From the NCBI RefSeq assembly GCF_000725385.1, contig NZ_CP008884.1, forward strand, positions 3,410,001 through 3,474,000: DNA of 64,000 nucleotides. The letters are read 5' to 3'. Origin of the DNA: Dyella japonica A8 (GTDB lineage: Bacteria; Pseudomonadota; Gammaproteobacteria; Xanthomonadales; Rhodanobacteraceae). Made by a program: the position numbers and the translations under genes. A model generated the notes under the pieces. The model saw only the letters and a program-made list of their open reading frames with translations, did no database searches and was not told where the DNA came from. Of the stretch, positions 1 through 9,017 are shown in pieces (position 1 is the first letter of the stretch; every line of letters begins with the position of its first letter).

Positions 1-203
1 CGCCCCAGGGCGATGCGAAGCGCGCCCTGGCCACCATGAAGGATTGCGTGGACAAGCGCGCGACGGAACTGGACCTGCCGGCCGGCCTGCTGTGCCCGCG
101 CAAGGTGCTGGAGGAATACGTGGTCACCGCCGAATGGCCCGACTTCCTCGAAGGCTGGCGCCGCGAGATGCTGTTCGAGCCGCTCAGCCGCCTGCTTCCC
201 TGA
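1..203 (+). CDS. rnd: Ribonuclease D, C-terminal end (partial)
   Basis: The last 66 codons of a gene that begins before the window, ending in TGA at 201-203. The peptide has the [16 protein letters not shown] segment and the later [14 protein letters not shown] segment, which match the end of the HRDC domain of bacterial RNase D, a 3'-5' exoribonuclease that trims tRNA precursors. The catalytic DEDD nuclease domain lies outside the window, so the call rests on the C-terminal tail alone. A tRNA gene follows 58 bases later on the same strand. Confidence 0.72.
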   Translation, partial: PQGDAKRALATMKDCVDKRATELDLPAGLLCPRKVLEEYVVTAEWPDFLEGWRREMLFEPLSRLLP

Positions 204-261
204 GCCGGCGGCAGGGGCTTGGCGAACGCCAAAGTTCACTGGTAATATCGATGGCTCGTGT

Positions 262-337
<76 letters not shown>

Positions 338-352
338 ATCAGAATCAAAACG

Positions 353-396
353 ACAGCGCTTTATGCCTCGCGGCGTGAAGCGCTGTTTTGTTTTGC
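353..396 (+). terminator. Rho-independent terminator of tRNA-Ala
   Basis: A nine-base-pair stem (acagcgctt paired with aagcgctgt) is followed directly by a T-rich run (tttgttttg). It lies just past the tRNA 3' end, in the position and orientation expected for an intrinsic terminator. Confidence 0.75.
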
Positions 397-468
397 GCGA
401 TCTTCGATCGCGTTGCGCACACCTGCGTCGCGCATGCGGCCTTCAGGCGTCCGCCGCAACGCCACCAC

Positions 469-1356
469 TCAGTTGACCAGCGGCGGCTCGCCCACGGCCG
501 GGCGACGCACACTCAATGCCGTGCCCGCTGCCGCCACGATGATCGCCACGATGGCCGTCCATTGCAGAAGGCTGAGGTGTTCGCTCAGCAGCACCACGCC
601 CGCCACGGCAGCCACCGCGGGCTCCAGGCTCAGCAACGTGCTGAACGTGCGCGCCGGCAATCGCGTCAACGCCACCATTTCCAGCGAATAAGGCAATGCC
701 GAGCTGAGCAACGCCACGCCCAACGCATAAGGCAACAACGAGGGCGAGAACAATGCGCTCCCTGCGTGCACCACGCCGAATGGAATGGCCAGCAACGCGC
801 CGATCGAGGTACCCCAGGTCACGGCGTCCCCGCCGTGCGCTTCGCCGGCCTGCTTGCCGAACACGATATAGAGCGCCCAGCCAAGACCCGCCGCCAGCGC
901 ATACATCACGCCCACCGGATCGAGCGTCTGCACCTCCCCGCGCAAGGGCAGCAGCAAGGCCAGCCCCATGACCACCAGGGCGATCCATGCAAAGTCGATC
1001 AGGCGACGCGAACTGAACACCGCCAACGCCAGCGGACCGGTGAATTCCAGAGCCACGGCGATGCCCAGCGGAATCGTGCGCAACGACATGTAGAACACCA
1101 GGTTCATCGCCCCCATGGCCAGCCCGTAGGCCCACAGCGCGCGCCATTGGGTACCGTTTGCCAACCTGCGCCACGGCCGGCGCCACAACAGCAGGATCAA
1201 CGCACTAAGCCCGAGGCGATAGGCGGTCGCGCCCTGCGCGCCCACGGCCGGGAACAGGTGCTTGGCCAGCGAAGCGCCGCATTGATACGAAACCATGCTG
1301 ATCAGCAACGCGCCGATCGCGAGCGCGATCGGGCCAAGGGTGGAGCGTGGGGACAT
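469..1356 (-). CDS. RhtA-like DMT/EamA-family exporter
   Basis: A 295-residue inner-membrane protein with about ten hydrophobic segments arranged as two EamA repeats. The second repeat contains the LSLEPAVAAVAG segment typical of the RhtA threonine/homoserine exporter branch of the drug/metabolite transporter superfamily. It probably exports amino acids or related metabolites. An upstream in-frame ATG exists, but its extra 51 residues are hydrophilic and unlike the family. I chose the ATG at 1356 (MSPRSTLG), which leads straight into the first membrane segment. It stands alone between tRNA-Ala and a divergent gene. The substrate cannot be told from sequence. Confidence 0.82.
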   Translation of the reverse strand: MSPRSTLGPIALAIGALLISMVSYQCGASLAKHLFPAVGAQGATAYRLGLSALILLLWRRPWRRLANGTQWRALWAYGLAMGAMNLVFYMSLRTIPLGIAVALEFTGPLALAVFSSRRLIDFAWIALVVMGLALLLPLRGEVQTLDPVGVMYALAAGLGWALYIVFGKQAGEAHGGDAVTWGTSIGALLAIPFGVVHAGSALFSPSLLPYALGVALLSSALPYSLEMVALTRLPARTFSTLLSLEPAVAAVAGVVLLSEHLSLLQWTAIVAIIVAAAGTALSVRRPAVGEPPLVN

Positions 1357-1644
1357 GGGGAGGGCCGCCGTGGAGCAATACGCGCATGATGCCTGCAGAT
1401 AATTGCGAAGCCCACCATTTCCATGGACCTGACGTCGCGATTCCTGACAGATATCGTCAGCAGCGATGCACCCGCCGGCCCGCCTCACCGCTCGAAAAAG
1501 CTTGCGCATTCGCTGACTGCAAGGAAAACGACAGCGGCATGCCCCTTGATGTCACGCGTGGAGATCACACTTCCGGCACTGCATTCCGGTGAAAACAACC
1601 GCCACAGTGATCGTTACTCGCCGTCCCACGGAGATTTGTTTGTC

Positions 1645-2328
1645 ATGACACCGCAGGAACAACAGCTAATCGATGATTTTCTCCAGCGCCTGGTTGCCGC
1701 CGGCAGCGTGGCCAAGGACCCGCAGGCCGACGCCCTGATCCGCCAGCGCCTGGCCGCTCAGCCCGACGCGCTCTATCTGCTGGTGCAACGCAGCCTGCTG
1801 CAGCAGCAGGCGCTGGACAGCGCCAAGGCGCAGATTGCCCAGCTCCAGTCCCAGCTCGCCTCGCAGCAGGGTGGCGGCAGCTTCCTCGGTGGCCAGCCGC
1901 CCTCGCCGGCCTGGGGCGCCACGCCTCCGCCGATGCCGCAGCAGCCGATGCCGCAGCAAGCACCGCCCAGCTGGCGCGACCGCCTGTTCGGCAGCGCCCC
2001 TGCCCAGCCGGCACCGACCGCAGCCGCCGCGCCCGGCTTCCTCTCGCAGGCCGCCACCACGGCCGCCGGCGTGGCGGGCGGCATGTTCCTGTTCGATGGC
2101 ATCGAAAACCTGCTGGGCGGCCACCATGGTGGTGGCGGCTTCTTCGGTGGCGGCGGACAGCCGACGGTGGTGGAGAACATCACCGAGAACAACACCTACT
2201 ACGACGACAACAACGATCGCCTCACCGATCACCGCGATCGCGACGACTTCGCCTCGAACGACTTCACGTCGACGAATGATTTCGACGACGACAACGGCGG
2301 CGGATTCGACGACAACAACTGGGCGTAA
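1645..2328 (+). CDS. DUF2076 family protein
   Basis: A 227-residue protein beginning MTPQEQQLIDDFLQRL, the N-terminal signature of DUF2076. An alpha-helical N-terminal part (residues 1-75) is followed by a Pro/Gln-rich linker (about 80-125), an Ala/Gly stretch that could contact a membrane, a glycine-rich patch (GGGFFGGGG), and a strongly acidic Asp/Asn-rich tail that ends NNWA. A reading frame extends about 220 bases further upstream, but the ATG at 1645 has a purine-rich GGAGA sequence about 10 bases before it and fits the family start. The function is not established. It is monocistronic and ends at a hairpin shared with the convergent Sel1 gene. Confidence 0.8.
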   Translation: MTPQEQQLIDDFLQRLVAAGSVAKDPQADALIRQRLAAQPDALYLLVQRSLLQQQALDSAKAQIAQLQSQLASQQGGGSFLGGQPPSPAWGATPPPMPQQPMPQQAPPSWRDRLFGSAPAQPAPTAAAAPGFLSQAATTAAGVAGGMFLFDGIENLLGGHHGGGGFFGGGGQPTVVENITENNTYYDDNNDRLTDHRDRDDFASNDFTSTNDFDDDNGGGFDDNNWA

Positions 2329-2346
2329 CGCAGCGCCCCACCCCGC

Positions 2347-2374
2347 GGAACGCCTCCCTTCGTGGAGGCGTTCC
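2347..2374. terminator. Bidirectional hairpin between convergent genes
   Basis: An 11-base-pair perfect inverted repeat (ggaacgcctcc and ggaggcgttcc) with a six-base loop separates the DUF2076 gene from the Sel1 gene on the other strand and reaches the stop codon of the latter. No long T tract follows on either side, so termination may be weak or Rho-assisted. Confidence 0.55.
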
Positions 2375-3099
2375 TATACTGGGGCCACGACCGCCAGCGC
2401 GCGCAGCTCGGGGTGCCTGGAGCGACCCAGATCGTCGCGCAGCGCCTCAGCGAAATACGCGGGCGCCGCGGCAAGGACGCGACGCAGCAATGCGCAGGCC
2501 TCGTCGATGCGCCCCTGCTCGGTCAACACCGACGCCCAACTGCACTGCCCGCGGTAATCACCCTTCTCCGCCGAGCAGCGATACAGCTCGCTGGCGCGCT
2601 CCGCATCCGGCTCGGTTTCCCAGCCATGCTCGTAGTACTGCCCAAGGAAATGCATGGCGCGGCCGTGTCCCTGTTCCGCGGCACGCGAGAACCACAGGAA
2701 CGCCGCGGCCCGGTCCGCTTTGACTCCGCGGCCGTTGGCCAGCACGTGCGCGAAGTTGTACATGCCCCAGTCCGAACCATGTGTCGCCGCCTCGCGGTAC
2801 CACACGGCCGCCAGTTCATGGTCGATCGCGCCACCCCAGCCGTTTTCGAGACAACGTCCCAGCATGTTCATGGCCATGGCGTCGCCCTGGTGCGCCGCAT
2901 GCTGGAACCAGTAGCGCGCTTCGGCGCCATTGCGCTCGCAGCCGATGCCCTCCAGGTGCATCTGCCCCAGCGCGAGCTGCGAGGCGCTGTCGCCCGCCAA
3001 GGCCTGCACGCGCAACATCCCGAGCGCGCGGGCGGGATCGCTCCTCAGCAGCTGCGGGAAACCATCATTGGGATTGGCGACGCTATGCACTGCCATCAT
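2374..3099 (-). CDS. Sel1-repeat (TPR-like) protein
   Basis: A 241-residue protein with at least four Sel1-like repeats between about residues 45 and 190. Recurring patterns include ALGQMHLEGIG, MLGRCLENGWGG, NFAHVLANGRGV and FLGQYYEHGWE, each followed by an A-x-x-W/L-Y/F helix. Such repeats usually mediate protein contacts. There is no signal peptide. The ATG at 3099 overlaps the stop of the upstream hydroxylase as ATGA, so the two are translationally coupled. Sel1 genes directly after PiuC-type hydroxylases and siderophore receptors are a recurring arrangement in Xanthomonadales, as I recall it. A GTG at 3111 is an alternative start. Confidence 0.85.
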   Translation of the reverse strand: MMAVHSVANPNDGFPQLLRSDPARALGMLRVQALAGDSASQLALGQMHLEGIGCERNGAEARYWFQHAAHQGDAMAMNMLGRCLENGWGGAIDHELAAVWYREAATHGSDWGMYNFAHVLANGRGVKADRAAAFLWFSRAAEQGHGRAMHFLGQYYEHGWETEPDAERASELYRCSAEKGDYRGQCSWASVLTEQGRIDEACALLRRVLAAAPAYFAEALRDDLGRSRHPELRALAVVAPV

Positions 3100-3764
3100 G
3101 TCTCGGACCACGCACGCAACAAGTTGTGATAAATGCCGGTCAGGCGCAGCACATCCGCCTGCGGCGCATGCGCCTGCCCGAGGTTCTGGATGGACACATC
3201 CAGCTCCAGCAGCAGGCGACGCTGGGCCTCGTCACGGACAAGGCTCTGGATCCAGAAAACCGCCACCACGCGCTCGCCGCGTGTCACGGGTTCCACGCGG
3301 TGCGGGCTGCTGGCCGGATAAAGAATCATGTCGCCGGCGGCGAGCCTGACCGTATGCGACCCATAGGTGTCCTCGATGACCATCTCGCCACCGTCGTATT
3401 CCTGAGGATCATGCAGGAACAAGGTGGCAGACAGATCCGTACGGACCGGTATGCCCAGGCCATCCGGGCGGTCACGGCGAATCGCGCCCTCCACGCGGGA
3501 GCCGGACGCCGGCCCCACGCCATGGCTGCCGAACTGCGGCGGAGAGATGTGGCGCGGCAAGGCACCCGCGAAAAAGGTGGTATTCCGGGTCAGCGCCGCC
3601 ATGACCAGCGCACCCAGCTCCTTCGCCTCCGGCCCGTCTGCGGGCAACTGCCGGTGACCTCCCGGCAGCGTCGCCTGGCCTGCGCCCCAGTCGGCGGGCG
3701 CGAGACCACGCCGGCATCGGGCGAGCTCGTCGGCATTCAGGACGTCGGGGATATGAAGCAGCAT
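3096..3764 (-). CDS. PiuC/YbiX-like Fe(II)/2-oxoglutarate oxygenase with altered metal site
   Basis: A 222-residue member of the PKHD-type hydroxylase family that accompanies siderophore receptors. The family landmarks VRTDLSATLFL, EYDGGEMVIEDTYG, LILYP-type strand and SPHRVEPVTRG are present, the last holding the distal iron His and the 2-oxoglutarate Arg. The proximal HxD motif, normally in a segment like H-V-D-G-A-I-R, reads R-V-E-G-A-I-R here. The preceding NRY-EGG-type segment is also changed (FGSHGVGPASG), and the earlier loop is shorter than usual. Two of three predicted iron ligands are therefore missing. AGGGAAA precedes the ATG at 3764. It lies downstream of the TonB receptor and overlaps the Sel1 gene. 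Confidence 0.83.
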   Translation of the reverse strand: MLLHIPDVLNADELARCRRGLAPADWGAGQATLPGGHRQLPADGPEAKELGALVMAALTRNTTFFAGALPRHISPPQFGSHGVGPASGSRVEGAIRRDRPDGLGIPVRTDLSATLFLHDPQEYDGGEMVIEDTYGSHTVRLAAGDMILYPASSPHRVEPVTRGERVVAVFWIQSLVRDEAQRRLLLELDVSIQNLGQAHAPQADVLRLTGIYHNLLRAWSET

Positions 3765-3831
3765 CGTATTTCCCTGTAACTACCGGTCGACCGAACCCCT
3801 TGCGAAGGCCAGGCCGGGACCAGCGAACGTA

Positions 3832-6126
3832 TCAGAAACTGATATTGGCCGTGAGCATACCCACGCGCCCCGGTGCCACCGACGCGTAGTGCGCCGCATA
3901 GGCCTTGTCGAAGTAGTAGCGATTGGTGAGGTTTTGCACATTGAGCTGTAGCGACAAGCGGGCATTCACCGCGTACGACACCATGGCGTCGAAACGCGCG
4001 TACGAGGGCACCCATTTGGTGTTGGCCGTATTGCCGAAGACCTTGTCCTGGTAGTACGCGCCACCGCCCACCGTCCACTGCGACGTGATCGCATACGTGG
4101 TCCACAGGGTAGCGCTGTTCCTGGGCGTATTCGGGAACGCATTGCCCCGGCTCGTGGCATCACCCGGGCCGGTCTTCACCAGTTCGCTGTCGAGATAGGT
4201 GTAGCCGCCGTAGATGCTCCAGCGTTCGGTGACCTGGCCGCTGAAACCAAGCTCGATGCCATCCACGAGCTGCTCGCCCGCATTGATCTGCGGACTGCCG
4301 CGACCACCGGTCGCCACGCGGGCATTGGTCTTCTCGCTGCGGAACACGGCGGCGGTGAGTGAGAGTCGCTGATCCAGCACATCCCACTTGGTGCCCAGCT
4401 CGATGTTGCGGCTGCTCTCGGGCTTGAGGTCGGCATTGGTCACGGCCAGGCCGTCCGCGCCATCGCCAGCGTCCACGCCCGGCGGGTTGGACGACGTGCC
4501 CCACGACAGATAGATGCTGCCGTTGGCTGCCGGCTTGTAGACCACGCCCAGCTGATAGTTCCAGAAGTCCGAATCGTTGCTCAGATGGGTCACCGCACCC
4601 GTGGTGGACGTGGTTGCGGTGGAGCGCGTGCTGTAGCTGTCGAAGCGCACGCCGCCATTGACTGACCACTGCGGATCGAAGGTCACCGTGTCGAAGGCCC
4701 AGGCCGAGCGCGTATCGGTGACGATGCGCGTGGGGTTCTGGCCGCCGATGATCGCCCCGTTGAACGGATCATGCGGAGTCGGCGCCTGGGCGCTGGTGCA
4801 CCAGTAGTTGGACGGCGCGCCTATGCCGTACTTGCTGCTGCAGGCGCCGTTGACGATGGAGCCGGTGTTGTGGGTGTCGCTGGCGTTCTTCGCGGGATCC
4901 ACCAGATAACTGGTGCGGCGGGTCTTTTCGCTGCTCAACTCGATGCCGGCCGCCAGGCTGTGCTTGAGCGAACCCGTCTCGAACTCGCCGGTGAGGTCAG
5001 TCTGGTTGGTAAGGCTCGTCGTGCTGCTGTCGCGATTGTTGTTGCGGCGCCAGATGCCACCGTTCACCAGGAAGTTGCCCTGGCTATCATCCGGCTGGGT
5101 CCAGATGTAATCGTTGGTGGAGCGCGCGTAAACCGTCGCGTTGCGCAGCAGCCAGCCATCGCCGGCATCATGCTTCAGCAGGATGCTGCCGACGTCATTG
5201 CTTTGCTTCTGGAAGTCGCGATCAAGCCAGCCGTAGTACGTGCCGCGTGGCACCGAATACGGTCGGCCGTCGCCATTGAGGCGCGCGTAAGGGCTCGTGG
5301 CGGCGAACGGATTGTTGTACGGGATGCCGCTATCCGGCGTGTCGTCGCTCTGCAGGTGGTAATAGCTCAGTGTGACGCTGGTCGGCGCGCGCAGCCCGAA
5401 CGTCACCGAAGGCGCAATGCCCCAACGCGACATGTCAGGCCCGTTGCGGCCTGGCACGTCGTTGCTGTGACCCATCACGTTCAGTCGGACCGCCGTGTCG
5501 GCGCCCACCTGCTGGTTCCAGTCCGCCGTGCCGCGGTAGTAGTTGTCGGTGCCCACGCCAGCCGTGGCACGCACGAAGTTCTCGGCCCTGGGCATCTTGG
5601 TCACCAGGTTGACGCTACCGCCGACGCCACCGCGCCCGGTGTAGGCGGAGCTGGGGCCCTTCATCACTTCAACCTGCTCGATATCGAAGATTTCGCGCGA
5701 TTGCGAGCCGGAACTGCGTACGCCATCGATAAACACCGAGCTCTCCGAGTCGAAGCCGCGGATGATCGGCCGGTCGCCGTTGGGGTTGCCGCCCTCGCCC
5801 GCGCCGAAGGTAATGCCGGGCACCTGGCGCAAGACGTCGAGCAGCGACGTGGCGGCCGTCTGCTGGATGATCTGCTGCGGCACCACGGTGACCGAGCGCG
5901 GCGTGTCGAGCAGCGGCGCGGTGAACTTGGGCGAGGTGGTATTGACCACGGTGGAGCGCACCCTTACCCCGTCCAGGTTCTGGGCATCCTGCGGGTCCGC
6001 CTTGGCGTCGGCAGGCGCCTCGCCGGCCGCCATCGCCGACGTCGACACCAGGGCCAGCCCAAGGGCACTGGCCATCAGGCGCACCGGCGGGTGGACCGAG
6101 GAGGAAACAAAAGTCTGGGAGGTCAT
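3832..6126 (-). CDS. TonB-dependent catecholate siderophore receptor (Fiu-like)
   Basis: A 764-residue outer-membrane receptor. Residues 1-34 form a signal peptide ending SAMA. The plug domain follows (about 60-210), with DTPRSVTVVPQQ, LRQVPGITFG, RPIIRGFDS and VEVMKGPSSAYTGRGG-type motifs. The remainder is a 22-strand barrel ending in the aromatic C-terminus LTANISF. The plug signature and length match siderophore receptors of the Fiu/CirA type, so ferric catecholates are the likely ligand. It is the first gene of a minus-strand operon with the PiuC-like and Sel1 genes. A Fur-box-like palindrome about 125 bases upstream suggests iron repression. Confidence 0.9.
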   Translation of the reverse strand: MTSQTFVSSSVHPPVRLMASALGLALVSTSAMAAGEAPADAKADPQDAQNLDGVRVRSTVVNTTSPKFTAPLLDTPRSVTVVPQQIIQQTAATSLLDVLRQVPGITFGAGEGGNPNGDRPIIRGFDSESSVFIDGVRSSGSQSREIFDIEQVEVMKGPSSAYTGRGGVGGSVNLVTKMPRAENFVRATAGVGTDNYYRGTADWNQQVGADTAVRLNVMGHSNDVPGRNGPDMSRWGIAPSVTFGLRAPTSVTLSYYHLQSDDTPDSGIPYNNPFAATSPYARLNGDGRPYSVPRGTYYGWLDRDFQKQSNDVGSILLKHDAGDGWLLRNATVYARSTNDYIWTQPDDSQGNFLVNGGIWRRNNNRDSSTTSLTNQTDLTGEFETGSLKHSLAAGIELSSEKTRRTSYLVDPAKNASDTHNTGSIVNGACSSKYGIGAPSNYWCTSAQAPTPHDPFNGAIIGGQNPTRIVTDTRSAWAFDTVTFDPQWSVNGGVRFDSYSTRSTATTSTTGAVTHLSNDSDFWNYQLGVVYKPAANGSIYLSWGTSSNPPGVDAGDGADGLAVTNADLKPESSRNIELGTKWDVLDQRLSLTAAVFRSEKTNARVATGGRGSPQINAGEQLVDGIELGFSGQVTERWSIYGGYTYLDSELVKTGPGDATSRGNAFPNTPRNSATLWTTYAITSQWTVGGGAYYQDKVFGNTANTKWVPSYARFDAMVSYAVNARLSLQLNVQNLTNRYYFDKAYAAHYASVAPGRVGMLTANISF

Positions 6127-6249
6127 GCTCGATCCTTCGTGCAGGCGAACACCGGCCGCCCCATATCTGGGCAGTCGTTCACCGTCGGGTTGAGGGGAAG
6201 TAGGGGCGCGGAGTCAGGGCTTACGCGCTCCGCATGAACTTACGGTAAC

Positions 6250-6272
6250 AATATTGAGAATGATTCGCAATA
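6250..6272. promoter_or_regulatory. Probable Fur box
   Basis: The near-palindrome ttgagaatgattcgcaa (read on the other strand as ttgcgaatcattctcaa) matches the GAATGATT core of Fur operators. It lies in the divergent region between the siderophore receptor and the exopolysaccharide locus, closer to the receptor. It fits iron-dependent repression of the receptor operon. Whether it also affects the genes on the other side is unknown. Confidence 0.72.
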
Positions 6273-6608
6273 CCAACCAACGTCCCCCGGCATACCACGC
6301 CGACGGTGTTCCGCACGATCAGCTCCATCAAGTTCACCCGACTTGCCGCATCGGCGAACAACGATCTCTGCATTCGCCATTGGCGTACTGGCGCACATTC
6401 GCGCATACGCCATCCGGCACGCATCCTCTGGCCTAGCGGAAATCCAGTGCGACCCTGTTAGCCTTGCGCCGCCTGCAGCGGTTTCGCAGATTCGCGCGCG
6501 TCTGTGCACGCTTGCATTCATCAGCGGGCATGTAACTTCGCTCGGCATCGATCGATCCATCCGATACCCTGCGGGTCACGCCTCGCCATCAAACAGCGGA
6601 AGAACGGC
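6273..6608. other. Intergenic region before the exopolysaccharide locus
   Basis: About 340 bases between the Fur box and the first sugar-nucleotide gene. The promoter of the plus-strand locus should lie here, but I see no clear -35/-10 pair and no JUMPstart/ops element. I see no supportable small gene. Confidence 0.5.
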
Positions 6609-7886
6609 ATGCAGAATCTGGAAGACACCAAGCTCGCCATCATTGGACTCGGCTACGTCGGACTGCCGCTGGCAGTGGAGTTCGGCAAGCACTACGACAC
6701 CATCGGCTTCGACATCAACCAGCGCCGCATCAGCGAACTGACAGACGGTATCGACCACACGCTGGAAGTCACCGGCGAAGAGCTGGCGCAAGCCCACCGC
6801 CTGCACTTCAGCTCGCAGTGGTCGGACCTCGCCGACTGCAATGTCTATATCGTCACCGTGCCCACGCCGATCGACTCGGCCAAGCGCCCCGACCTCACGC
6901 CGCTGATCCGCGCCAGCGAAACCCTGGCCAAGGTGCTCAAGCGGGGCGACATCGTGGTCTACGAATCGACGGTGTATCCGGGCTGCACGGAAGAAGTGTG
7001 CGTGCCGCTGCTGGAAAAGGGTTCGGGGCTCGTGTTCAACCGCGATTTCTTCGCCGGCTACAGCCCCGAGCGCATCAACCCCGGCGACAAGCAGCACCGC
7101 GTGACCAGCATCCTCAAGGTCACCTCGGGCTCCACGCCGGAGACAGCCGATTTCGTGGACCGCCTCTACGGCTCCATCATCACCGCCGGCACGCACAAGG
7201 CCAGCTCCCTGAAGGTGGCCGAGGCCGCCAAAGTCATCGAGAACACGCAGCGCGACCTGAACATCGCCCTGGTGAACGACCTGTCCATCCTGTTCAACAA
7301 GTTGGGCATCGACACGCTGGAAGTGCTGCAGGCAGCGGGCACCAAGTGGAACTTCCTGCCGTTCCGCCCGGGCCTGGTCGGCGGCCACTGCATCAGCGTC
7401 GATCCGTACTACCTCACGCACAAGGCGCAGGAAGTCGGCCACCATCCGGATGTGATCCTGGCGGGCCGCCGCACCAACGACAGCATGGGCCCCTATGTGG
7501 CCAGCGAAGTGATCCGCCTGATGGTGCGCAAGGGCATCAATCCGGTGCGCGCCCGTGTGCTGGTGCTGGGCCTGGCCTTCAAGGAGAACTGCCCCGACCT
7601 GCGCAATACGCGCGTGGTCGACATCGTGCGTGCGCTGCGCGAGTACAACGCGGATGTCGACGTGCACGACCCCTGGGTCAATACCGCCGAAGCCGAGCAC
7701 GAATACGCGCTCTCGCCCATCGGCGCCCCCGACCAGGGCAACTACGATGCCGTGATCATCGCCGTGGGCCACCGACAGTTCGCGGACCTGGGTGCCGAAG
7801 GCATCCGCGCCTTCGGCAAGCCGTCCTCCGTGGTCTACGACGTCAAATACATCCTGCCGCGCGAAGCGGTCGACGGTCGACTCTGA
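6609..7886 (+). CDS. tviB: TviB/VipA-type UDP-sugar 6-dehydrogenase
   Basis: A 425-residue NAD-dependent nucleotide-sugar dehydrogenase, the same length as Salmonella TviB. The N-terminal Rossmann motif is [14 protein letters not shown]. The catalytic-helix region carries [15 protein letters not shown], and the cysteine motif is [20 protein letters not shown]-terminal UDP-binding domain follows ([18 protein letters not shown]). The family oxidises C6 of UDP-GlcNAc or UDP-GalNAc to a uronic acid and supplies acidic amino sugars to capsules such as Vi antigen. A weak GGAAGAA precedes the ATG at 6609. It opens the plus-strand exopolysaccharide operon, with the epimerase 19 bases downstream. The exact substrate is not proven. 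Confidence 0.88.
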   Translation: MQNLEDTKLAIIGLGYVGLPLAVEFGKHYDTIGFDINQRRISELTDGIDHTLEVTGEELAQAHRLHFSSQWSDLADCNVYIVTVPTPIDSAKRPDLTPLIRASETLAKVLKRGDIVVYESTVYPGCTEEVCVPLLEKGSGLVFNRDFFAGYSPERINPGDKQHRVTSILKVTSGSTPETADFVDRLYGSIITAGTHKASSLKVAEAAKVIENTQRDLNIALVNDLSILFNKLGIDTLEVLQAAGTKWNFLPFRPGLVGGHCISVDPYYLTHKAQEVGHHPDVILAGRRTNDSMGPYVASEVIRLMVRKGINPVRARVLVLGLAFKENCPDLRNTRVVDIVRALREYNADVDVHDPWVNTAEAEHEYALSPIGAPDQGNYDAVIIAVGHRQFADLGAEGIRAFGKPSSVVYDVKYILPREAVDGRL

Positions 7887-7905
7887 GAGCCTGAGGATTA
7901 GCGTC

Positions 7906-8916
7906 ATGAAAGTGCTGGTCACCGGTACGGCAGGCTTCATCGGCTCCCACGTCGCACAGCGCCTGCTCGAGCGCGGCGATGAAGTGGTGGGCCTGGACAA
8001 CCTCAACGACTACTACGACGTCACCCTGAAGAAGGCGCGCCTGGCGCGCTTCGCGGACAAGCCCGGCTACACCCACATCCACGCGGACCTCGCCGATCGG
8101 GCTGCTATGGAGCAGGCCTTCGCCGAACACAAGCCGCAACGCGTGGTCCATCTTGCCGCGCAGGCCGGCGTGCGTTACGCCGCGCAGAATCCGCACGTCT
8201 ACACCAGCAGCAACGTCACGGGTTTCCTGCACGTGCTGGAAGGCTGCCGCCATCACGGTGTGGAGCATCTGGTCTTCGCCTCCACCAGCTCGGTGTATGG
8301 CGCGAACACGGACATGCCCTTCTCCGAACACAAGTCCGCCGAACATCCGCTCACCTTGTACGCGGCCACCAAGAAGGCGAACGAGCAGATGGCGCACAGC
8401 TATGCGCATCTGTACGGCATCCCGAGCACGGGCCTGCGCTTCTTCACCGTGTACGGCCCCTGGGGACGTCCGGACATGGCGCTGTTCCTGTTTACGCGCG
8501 CCATCCTCGCCGGCGAACCGATCCGCGTGTTCAACCACGGCAAGCACAAGCGCAGCTTCACCTACGTGGACGACATCGTCGAAGGCGTGATCCGCACGCT
8601 CGACAAGGTGCCGCCTATCGACGAAGGCTGGGACAGCAACCAGCCCGATCCGGCCAGCAGCGGTGTTGCGCCCTATCGCCTGTTCAACATCGGCAATGAG
8701 CGTCCGGTGGAGCTGCTGAAGTACATCGAAGTGCTCGAAGCATGCCTTGGCCGCAAGGCCATCATGGAGATGCTGCCGCTGCAGCCCGGCGACGTGCCCG
8801 ACACTGAAGCCGATGTAACGGACCTGATACAGGCCGTTGGCTATAGGCCGCAGGTGTCGGTAGAAACCGGTGTCGACAACTTTGTACGCTGGTACAGGGA
8901 GTACTACCGCGTGTGA
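7906..8916 (+). CDS. UDP-uronic acid 4-epimerase (CapI/GlcA epimerase type)
   Basis: A 336-residue extended SDR. It has the GTAGFIGSH nucleotide motif at residues 7-15, the NLNDYYD segment typical of UDP-glucuronate 4-epimerases of the CapI/LspL type, the serine region ASTSSVYG, the active-site YAATKKANE (Tyr-x3-Lys) and [14 protein letters not shown]. It would interconvert gluco- and galacto-configured UDP-uronic acids. Because the partner gene is TviB-like and no UDP-glucose dehydrogenase is present in the window, the real substrate may be UDP-GlcNAcA rather than UDP-GlcA. It is co-transcribed with the dehydrogenase. Confidence 0.87.
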   Translation: MKVLVTGTAGFIGSHVAQRLLERGDEVVGLDNLNDYYDVTLKKARLARFADKPGYTHIHADLADRAAMEQAFAEHKPQRVVHLAAQAGVRYAAQNPHVYTSSNVTGFLHVLEGCRHHGVEHLVFASTSSVYGANTDMPFSEHKSAEHPLTLYAATKKANEQMAHSYAHLYGIPSTGLRFFTVYGPWGRPDMALFLFTRAILAGEPIRVFNHGKHKRSFTYVDDIVEGVIRTLDKVPPIDEGWDSNQPDPASSGVAPYRLFNIGNERPVELLKYIEVLEACLGRKAIMEMLPLQPGDVPDTEADVTDLIQAVGYRPQVSVETGVDNFVRWYREYYRV

Positions 8917-8967
8917 TCGACTGACGCCACCACCAGTCCGGAGCGACTGCACGTTGCGCCTCGGACA

Positions 8968-9003
8968 GATCCACGATCGACATGGCAGTGAACGACGTGG
9001 ATC
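8968..9003. promoter_or_regulatory. Short inverted repeat before the GMC oxidoreductase gene
   Basis: The arms gatccacg and cgtggatc (eight bases each) are separated by 20 bases and lie just upstream of the GTG start at 9018. It could be an operator or an RNA hairpin within the operon. There is no independent support for a function. Confidence 0.25.
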
Positions 9004-9017
9004 GTTAGGGGGTTGGT

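Noticed and set aside
388..1389. Plus-strand open frame of 333 codons near the start
   Set aside because: It is the antisense of the RhtA-like exporter, with a His/Gln/Arg-rich composition and no family similarity.
3481..3545. Frameshift explaining the missing HxD motif of the PiuC-like gene
   Set aside because: Neither alternative frame of the segment encodes N-R-Y or H-x-D, and the frame is open and in register with conserved sequence on both sides.
7906..8916. TviC-type UDP-GlcNAcA epimerase
   Set aside because: The N-terminal NLNDYYD segment and YGPWGRPDM motif fit the CapI/UDP-glucuronate epimerase subgroup better, although the neighbouring TviB-like gene keeps the amino-sugar substrate possible.
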